Of a stretch of DNA of 64,000 nt, positions 59,232 through 64,000 are shown piece by piece (positions within the stretch are counted from its first letter, which is position 1; each line of letters begins with the position of its first letter). Both the position numbers and the translations under genes were made by a program. The notes beneath the pieces were generated by a model, which was not told the DNA's origin, did no database searches, and was given only the letters and a program-made list of their open reading frames with translations. The DNA comes from Solibacteraceae bacterium (lineage in GTDB: Bacteria > Acidobacteriota > Terriglobia > Bryobacterales > Bryobacteraceae): the NCBI GenBank assembly GCA_026984795.1, contig JALSRK010000057.1:1-64000 (forward strand), in the 5' to 3' direction.

Positions 59232-60265
59232 GGGTTCCGCTCTTCCAGGTCCCGGACGCGCCGCTGCAGCTCGGCCACCTGCTCGCGGAGCGCGGCGATG
59301 CGCGAGAGCTGGGCCAACTGCGCCAGGTACTCCTTGATCGGGCGCGCCGGCGTTCCCCATACGGTCTGGCCGGCGCGGATGATCTTCGAGCTCGGGACGC
59401 CGCACTGGGCCCCGAGCACCGCCCGGGTCTCGATACGGACCTTGTCGGCCAGCCCCACTTGCCCGGCGATCACCACGTAGTCCTCGATCACCACGCCGCC
59501 GGAGATTCCGGTCTGGGCGGCGGCGACGACGTGATTGCCGATCGTGACGTTGTGGGCGACGTGAACCATGTTGTCGAGCTTGACGCCGTGGCCGATCCGG
59601 GTTGTCCCGAGGGCCGCCCGGTCCACGCAGGCATTCGCCCCCATCTCGAAGTCGTCGCCGATTTCCACCCGGCCTACCTGGGGGAACTTCTCATAATGAT
59701 CCCCCGCCATCACGAAGCCGAACCCGTCGGCCCCGATCACGGCTCCGGAGTGGACCACGGCTCGCTTGCCGATGGTTACATCACGGTGGATCGTCACGTT
59801 GGCATGGATCAACCCGTCCTCGCCGATCACCACCCCGGTCCCGATGTAGCAGCCGGCCCCAACCACCGTCCGGTCGCCGATCCGGGCCCCGGCCTCGATC
59901 ACCGTATACGCACCGACGGAGACCTCCGCACCGAGTTCGGCCTCCGGAGAAACGATGGCCGAGGGATGGATGCCGGGTTCCGGGCGCCGGGCCGGGTGGA
60001 AGCGCCGGACGACACGGATGAAAGCGGCGCGCGGATCCTCCACGCGGATCACCGTGCGGCCCTCCGGACGGGCGAGGTCTTTCGGGATCAGAAGACAGCC
60101 GGCCCGCGACGCCGCCGCCTGCTTGCCGGCTTTGGCGCCGGCGGCGAACGCCACGTCTTCCGGACCCGCCGCCTCCAACTCCGCCACGCCGGTGACGGCG
60201 CGGCCGCCGTCGCCTTCGAATTCCGCCCCCAACCACTCAGCGAGTTCGCGGACCAGCACTGACAC
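59228..60265 (-). CDS. lpxD: UDP-3-O-acylglucosamine N-acyltransferase
   Basis: 345 residues. The N-terminal uridine-binding domain (~1-95) is followed by left-handed beta-helix hexapeptide repeats (~100-300: AIVSPEAELGAEVSVGAY, IGDRTVVGAGCYIG). The catalytic His is H238 in VHVAHNVTIG, one residue off E. coli numbering. A C-terminal coiled coil ends at ERNP (LREQVAELQRRVRDLE). It transfers the second 3-hydroxyacyl chain in lipid A synthesis at the inner membrane. Divergent from lpxA with a strong hairpin between; fabZ and lpxC are not adjacent. Confidence 0.94.
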   Translation of the reverse strand: MSVLVRELAEWLGAEFEGDGGRAVTGVAELEAAGPEDVAFAAGAKAGKQAAASRAGCLLIPKDLARPEGRTVIRVEDPRAAFIRVVRRFHPARRPEPGIHPSAIVSPEAELGAEVSVGAYTVIEAGARIGDRTVVGAGCYIGTGVVIGEDGLIHANVTIHRDVTIGKRAVVHSGAVIGADGFGFVMAGDHYEKFPQVGRVEIGDDFEMGANACVDRAALGTTRIGHGVKLDNMVHVAHNVTIGNHVVAAAQTGISGGVVIEDYVVIAGQVGLADKVRIETRAVLGAQCGVPSSKIIRAGQTVWGTPARPIKEYLAQLAQLSRIAALREQVAELQRRVRDLEERNP

Positions 60266-60283
60266 ACCTCCGATTGAGAAGAC

Positions 60284-60315
60284 AACAACGGTCCCCGGGA
60301 CCGGGAACCGTTGTT
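60284..60315. repeat. Long inverted repeat between divergent lpxD and lpxA
   Basis: Arms 60284-60298 and 60301-60315 pair at 14 of 15 positions around a two-base centre. The RNA would fold on either strand. It looks like a bidirectional terminator or insulator placed between two starts, or a protein-binding site. Confidence 0.7.
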
Positions 60316-60331
60316 TGTATCATACAAAGTT

Positions 60332-61129
60332 ATGCCGGTCGATCCCTCGGCGCGGGTGGCGCCTACGGCGCGCGTCCACCCGGACGCGGTCATCGGGCCC
60401 CAGACCGTCGTCGGCGACTACTGCGTCATCGAGCAGGACGTCCGGATCGGCGCCCGGTGCGTGCTGGAGCCCTACGTCTACGTCAAGCGCTGGACGACAA
60501 TCGGCGACGACAACGAAATCTCGGCCGGGACGGTGCTCGGCACCGACCCGCTCGACCGGGCCTTCACCGGCGAACGCAGCTATCTGCGCATCGGCAGCCG
60601 GAACCGCATCCGGGAACACTACACCATCTCCCGGGGTACGGAACCGGAATCGGTTACCGAGATCGGCGACGGCAACTATATCATGACTTCCGGGCACATC
60701 GCCCACAACAGCCGCATCGGCGACCGCACCGTCATCGCCAGTTGCGCCCTGGTGGCCGGCTACGTCGAGATCGAGGACGAGGCCTTCGTCTCCGGCGGCG
60801 TCGTGATCCACCAGTTCTCCCGCATCGGCCGGCTGGCGATGATCGGCGGCAACACGCGCGTCAACTCCGACGCCCCCCCGTTCTTCCTCTATTGCGGGTT
60901 CAACATCGAGCCCGTGGGCCTCAACCTCGTGGGCCTGAAACGCGCCGGCTTCAGCTCCGACGAAATCCGCCCCCTCAAGAAAGCTTTCCGGATCCTTTAC
61001 CGCTCGGGCCTGAAGCTGGAGGCGGCTCTCGAGAAGATCGAGCGCGAGATCCCCACCGAACATACCCTCCATCTGGTGAAGTTCATCCGGGGCTCGAAGC
61101 GGGGCATCTGCCGGCCGGGCCGGGCCTGA
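60332..61129 (+). CDS. lpxA: Acyl-[ACP]-UDP-N-acetylglucosamine O-acyltransferase
   Basis: 265 residues from ATG 60332; TTG 60311 is in frame but lies in the hairpin. Beta-helix hexapeptide repeats span ~5-190 (SARVAPTARVHPDAVIGPQTVVGDYC). The catalytic His is H125 in SGHIAHNSRIG, same number as in E. coli. The C-terminal helical region (LVGLKRAGFSSDEIRPLKKAFRILYRSG) fits LpxA. It makes the first acyl transfer of lipid A synthesis. TATCAT lies eight bases before the ATG. It confirms an LPS-type outer membrane. Confidence 0.94.
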   Translation: MPVDPSARVAPTARVHPDAVIGPQTVVGDYCVIEQDVRIGARCVLEPYVYVKRWTTIGDDNEISAGTVLGTDPLDRAFTGERSYLRIGSRNRIREHYTISRGTEPESVTEIGDGNYIMTSGHIAHNSRIGDRTVIASCALVAGYVEIEDEAFVSGGVVIHQFSRIGRLAMIGGNTRVNSDAPPFFLYCGFNIEPVGLNLVGLKRAGFSSDEIRPLKKAFRILYRSGLKLEAALEKIEREIPTEHTLHLVKFIRGSKRGICRPGRA

Positions 61130-61240
61130 GGCCGGAGATCGCATACCCCGGCCCCCCCACCGGCTCCAACCCCTGGCGGTAAACCGGGATACACCAGTCG
61201 AGAGGCAATACAACCAGAGTGAAATCAACGTATTACAGGC

Positions 61241-61270
61241 GTCTTCCACAATTTGCACAATGTTTTCCAC
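61241..61270 (+). other. Cluster of three DnaA-box-like 9-mers
   Basis: TCTTCCACA (61241-61249), ATTTGCACA (61250-61258) and TTTTCCACA (61262-61270) lie in tandem on one strand. The last fits TTWTNCACA fully; the other two differ at one position each. They sit in an A+T-richer patch before the FG-GAP gene. Could be DnaA-binding sites, but no origin genes are near. The rest of 61130-61320 shows no gene. Confidence 0.4.
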
Positions 61271-61306
61271 AGGCGCGCAAACAGGGTTGTGACGATCTCC
61301 TATCTG

Positions 61307-61312
61307 ATAGAA
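61307..61312 (+). promoter_or_regulatory. Extended -10 element of the FG-GAP gene
   Basis: TG-A-TAGAAT, eight bases before GTG 61321. A TTGTGA (61286-61291) 15 bases upstream may act as -35. Confidence 0.4.
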
Positions 61313-61320
61313 TCCGAGCC

Positions 61321-62493
61321 GTGATCCGCTTCTTGCTGGCCGGTTGCCTTACGGTCTCGGTCTGGGCGCAGCCGTGGCTCCGGCACACCATCGACAATAC
61401 GTCGCTGGGCGCCGACGGCGTGCGGCTCGCGGACGTCGACGGCGACGGCTTGCTGGACATCGCCACCGCCTGGGAAGAGGGGGGAGAGGTGCGCATCTAC
61501 CGGAACCCGGGACCGCCGAAGGCGAAAGACCCGTGGCCCCGAGTGACGGTCGGCCGGGTGCGGTCGCCGGAAGACGCGGTCTTCACCGACCTGGACGGCG
61601 ACGGGACCTACGAGGTGGTCAGCAGTTGTGAGGGCTCTCAGCGGACGGTCTTTCTCCACTGGCCTCCGGGCCTCGGGCAAGACTACTGGAAAGCGGACGG
61701 CTGGACCACGAGGCCCGTGGAGGTCTCCCGCGGCAGGATGCGCTGGATGTTCGCCGCGCCAGGCGAGATCGGCGTCGCCGTGGCCCTCTTCGCCGGGGGC
61801 AAGCAGCAGGGCGGAGAGATCGGCTGGTTCGAGATCCCCGGCGATCCGCCGCGGACCGATGAATGGCGCTGGCATCCGCTGCGGCCCGCAGGTTGGGTGA
61901 TGTCACTGATTCCGAAGGACATGGACGGTGACGGAGACGTGGATCTGCTGTTCAGCGACCGCAAGGGCGTCCGTACCGGCGTCTACTGGCTGGAGAACCC
62001 CGGTTCCGAGGCTTCGGCCGCGTGGAAGCAACACCTGGTTGGAGCTGCTGGGCGCGAAGTGATGTTCCTGGACGCAGTGGACCTGGACGGCGACGGGCTC
62101 GAAGACGTCCTCGCCGCCGTACGGCCTCGGGAGATCCAGTGGTTTCGCCGGCTGGACGGTTCCGGAATGCGGTGGGAGCCGGAGGTAATCTCGATTCCAC
62201 CGGTGGCCGGGACGGCCAAGGCGGTGAAAGCCGCGGATCTCGACGGCGACGGGCGCCTGGAAATCGTCTTCTCCTGCGAACGGGCCGCCGGAAATCTCGA
62301 AGGGGTGATGTACCTCTCCCCTGGCCGCCCCGGCCCGCGCGCCTGGGAACCCCACTCCCTCAGTGGCCCGGAGGGAGTGAAGTTCGACTTGATTCAGATT
62401 CTCGACCTGGATGGCGATGGAGACCTGGATGTGCTGACCTGTGAAGAGAGAACAAACCTGGGCGTGATCTGGTACGAGAATCCCCGGCGGTGA
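61321..62493 (+). CDS. Secreted FG-GAP/VCBS-repeat protein
   Basis: 390 residues from GTG 61321, which opens a signal peptide (MIRFLLAGCLTVSVWAQ). Repeats with calcium-binding loops are plain: ADVDGDGLLDIATAW, TDLDGDGTYEVVSS, KDMDGDGDVDLLFSD, VDLDGDGLEDVLAAV, ADLDGDGRLEIVFSC, LDLDGDGDLDVLTCE. Six or so blades would close a propeller like that of integrin alpha chains. WFEI, YWLENPGS and WYENPRR are strand ends between blades. Likely a secreted binding protein; ligand unknown. Its stop is nine bases from the convergent roadblock gene. Confidence 0.88.
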   Translation: MIRFLLAGCLTVSVWAQPWLRHTIDNTSLGADGVRLADVDGDGLLDIATAWEEGGEVRIYRNPGPPKAKDPWPRVTVGRVRSPEDAVFTDLDGDGTYEVVSSCEGSQRTVFLHWPPGLGQDYWKADGWTTRPVEVSRGRMRWMFAAPGEIGVAVALFAGGKQQGGEIGWFEIPGDPPRTDEWRWHPLRPAGWVMSLIPKDMDGDGDVDLLFSDRKGVRTGVYWLENPGSEASAAWKQHLVGAAGREVMFLDAVDLDGDGLEDVLAAVRPREIQWFRRLDGSGMRWEPEVISIPPVAGTAKAVKAADLDGDGRLEIVFSCERAAGNLEGVMYLSPGRPGPRAWEPHSLSGPEGVKFDLIQILDLDGDGDLDVLTCEERTNLGVIWYENPRR

Positions 62494-62502
62494 ACTTACG
62501 GC

Positions 62503-62871
62503 TCAGCCGAAGAGCTTTTCCAGTTCCCGGGCGGTATCCTGGGCCTCGATGTGGATGAGGCCGGCGTTGGCTCCCCGCGGCCCCACCACTCCCAGCACCG
62601 CTTTACCGGCGATGGAATAGACGAACAGGTCTCCTCCGTTGGCGCGCACACTCACTTCCGTAACGTTGCCCGTCTGCAGCGTCTTCGATACGCGTGCTCC
62701 GAGGTTCGCCGCGGCCGCTACCATGGCGGCGAGGCGTTCCGGATCGGCTCCATCGCCGAGCGAGTGGGCAATCGGAAGCCCGTCAGAGGAGGCCAGCATG
62801 ACGCTCTCCAACTCCGGCACGGCGCTGCACAGGTTCTCGATCTGGGCGGCGAGAAGTTCTTGCTTCGACAT
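62503..62871 (-). CDS. Roadblock/LC7-domain protein
   Basis: 122 residues covering a single roadblock domain: ELLAAQIENLCSAVPELESVMLASSDGLPIAHS, ADPERLAAMVAAAANLG, GDLFVYSIAGKAVLGVVGP. ATG 62871 has GGGAG upstream. Bacterial roadblock proteins often pair with MglA-like GTPases in polarity and motility control, or in small signalling complexes. No GTPase gene lies within the window next to it. Nucleotides 62872-63144, between it and the divergent gene, show no gene. Confidence 0.9.
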   Translation of the reverse strand: MSKQELLAAQIENLCSAVPELESVMLASSDGLPIAHSLGDGADPERLAAMVAAAANLGARVSKTLQTGNVTEVSVRANGGDLFVYSIAGKAVLGVVGPRGANAGLIHIEAQDTARELEKLFG

Positions 62872-63144
62872 GGTTCGCTCCCTGGGTCTCCGTCAATCTT
62901 CTCGATCCGGCCGGGAGAATCCACCCCCCGTCCGAAATCGTCCCGGGCCGTGCCGGCATCCCAGCCGGCCCGGTTGGAGCCGTTGACAAGCTGCTGTCGG
63001 AGACACCTCCGGCGGGCGCCCGCTCCTGGGTCTGGGAGCGCCTCTCTCAACGGGCTCCTAAAGTCTATCGGCAAGCGGATCTAAGAAATTTATAGGGGTA
63101 CTCTAGGTCTACGGCAGACGGCAGTGGATGCCGATAGAAATGGT

Positions 63145-64000
63145 ATGGCGTGCCTGTACTGCGGTGGCGACGTGCCCTTGCGGATGCGCCTGACGGGCGA
63201 GGAGCGCTTCTGCTGCCCGGAGCACAAGCGCCTTTACAACGAAGAACATACGCGTATCGGCCTGGCCCGCCTGCTGGAGGAGGCCGGTACGAATCCCGGA
63301 GCCGGTCAGGAGTCCGCCGAGACTCTCGGGGCAATCGCTGAGAGCGACGAGGCAGCTCCGCAACCTGACGGGAACGCCTTGCCGGAGCCGGTGCTCGTCT
63401 CTTCCGGAGGGGGCCTGCGGCTGTGGTTGTTTCCCCACCTGGCCCACCGGCCCGCCCCGCGCTTCGAGGAGTTCCTGGCTCCCGGCCCCGAGCCGGTCGC
63501 CTTTGCGCCCCCCGTTCAGGAACTCACCCCGCCTCAGGCGGAACAGCCGCAGCCGAACGAGAAAGCCGCCGTTTCGGCCGTCGCCGAGCCGCCGGCAGCT
63601 CCCCCCGCCGTGAAACCGGCGCCACCGGTGAAGCCCTCTTCCCCAGAGCGGACCCGAGGCGATGAGCAGCCCCGGGAAGCGGCGAAGACACACGGGAAGC
63701 CTCCTGCCGAACCGCATTCGGCTGCCGCGGCGGCTCCTGAGAACAAACCGGGAAAACCGAAGCAGGAAGAACAGGAACCGGATCAGCTTCCCGTCCCTGC
63801 CTTCGAGGGGTACGAAGCGGGTAAAGGCGGCTCCTGGCTGCGCGTCGCCGCAGCTCTGGTGCTGGCCCTCGGCGCCGCCGGTGGAGGCTACTACTGGTAC
63901 AACACGTCCGCGGCCCCGGCGTCCTCACCGCGCGCCACCCAGGCCCAGAGCCAGCTTTGGGAAGACTGGATCCCCCGTTGGGCCCGGACAGCCGGCGGCG
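63145..64000 (+). CDS. Zinc-finger, proline-rich, single-span membrane protein (3' end outside window)
   Basis: The frame from ATG 63145 stays open to the window edge (285 codons). The N-terminus has a zinc-ribbon-like set: C3-x2-C6, then FCCPEHKRLYNEEH. Residues ~50-225 are low-complexity, rich in Pro, Ala and Glu (PPAAPPAVKPAPPVKP). Residues ~231-250 form one hydrophobic helix (LRVAAALVLALGAAGGGYYW), so the N-terminal part is cytoplasmic and the cut C-terminal part would be periplasmic. Proteins with this layout occur in Acidobacteria with varied outer domains, but the role is unknown. ATG 63140 is out of frame with this protein. Confidence 0.7.
   Translation, partial: MACLYCGGDVPLRMRLTGEERFCCPEHKRLYNEEHTRIGLARLLEEAGTNPGAGQESAETLGAIAESDEAAPQPDGNALPEPVLVSSGGGLRLWLFPHLAHRPAPRFEEFLAPGPEPVAFAPPVQELTPPQAEQPQPNEKAAVSAVAEPPAAPPAVKPAPPVKPSSPERTRGDEQPREAAKTHGKPPAEPHSAAAAAPENKPGKPKQEEQEPDQLPVPAFEGYEAGKGGSWLRVAAALVLALGAAGGGYYWYNTSAAPASSPRATQAQSQLWEDWIPRWARTAGG

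Overview
This is a GC-rich (roughly two thirds G+C), gene-dense bacterial chromosome segment. The lpxA and lpxD genes, a TonB-dependent receptor and many exported proteins point to a Gram-negative cell. A secreted protein of the TIGR03437 type ('Solibacter' C-terminal domain family), Tat-exported oxidoreductases, a sulfatase and GH2/PmoA-like/ThuA genes suggest an acidobacterium of the Bryobacterales (Solibacter relatives). This placement is inferred from gene content; no rRNA is present. The only RNA gene seen is tRNA-Leu(UAA) at 7493-7581 (-).

Layout. 1-7.2 kb: an RHS tail, a Cys-rich exported protein, the TIGR03437 protein, an exported protein of unknown role, a sulfatase and a HAD lipoprotein. 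7.5-8.0 kb: tRNA-Leu, then a strong promoter with a folded leader in front of a 36-residue membrane protein. 8.2-14.3 kb: exported sugar-degradation genes (GH2, racemase-like, PmoA-like, enolase-superfamily, Gfo/Idh/MocA). 14.4-17.9 kb: a HAD phosphatase and three glycosyltransferases. 17.9-20.6 kb: an M14 carboxypeptidase.

20.8-30.8 kb holds the most striking locus. A six-gene, mostly overlapping minus-strand operon encodes an HdrD/DsrK/HmcF-like iron-sulfur protein, a NarI/HmcE-like cytochrome b, a four-cluster ferredoxin with a membrane anchor, an NrfD-type membrane protein fused to a hexaheme cytochrome c, a PAS histidine kinase with Cys-rich PAS domains, and a receiver-only response regulator. 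Divergent from it lies an octaheme cytochrome c fused to a FdnI-type cytochrome b, the architecture of Geobacter CbcL. Together they look like a quinone-linked electron-transfer module with 14 c-type hemes and its own sensor. No sulfite reductase or DsrC is present in the window.

30.8-38.6 kb: a TauE-like transporter, an SDR, a ThuA protein, an Mth938-like protein, ilvD behind a VapBC pair, and a divergent oxyR/dps pair. 38.8-41.8 kb: a MerR regulator and flbD-motA-motB. 41.8-46.8 kb: a minus-strand run of TonB receptor, two exported helical/TPR-like proteins (one ending in polyglutamine) and rnc. 46.9-51 kb: a propeller-DUF3604 protein and hemH. 51-54.4 kb: a BadF-type sugar kinase, a SIS protein and galT. 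54.5-58.7 kb: a phosphatase, a receiver-PP2C regulator, a CDF transporter and a small kinase. 58.6-61.1 kb: a MobB-like P-loop protein and lpxD, divergent from lpxA. 61.3 kb to the end: an FG-GAP protein, a roadblock protein, and a zinc-finger/proline-rich membrane protein cut by the window edge.

Regulatory pattern: several genes without a convincing ribosome-binding site have a TATAAT-like hexamer only 6-10 nt upstream of the start codon, which suggests leaderless transcripts.
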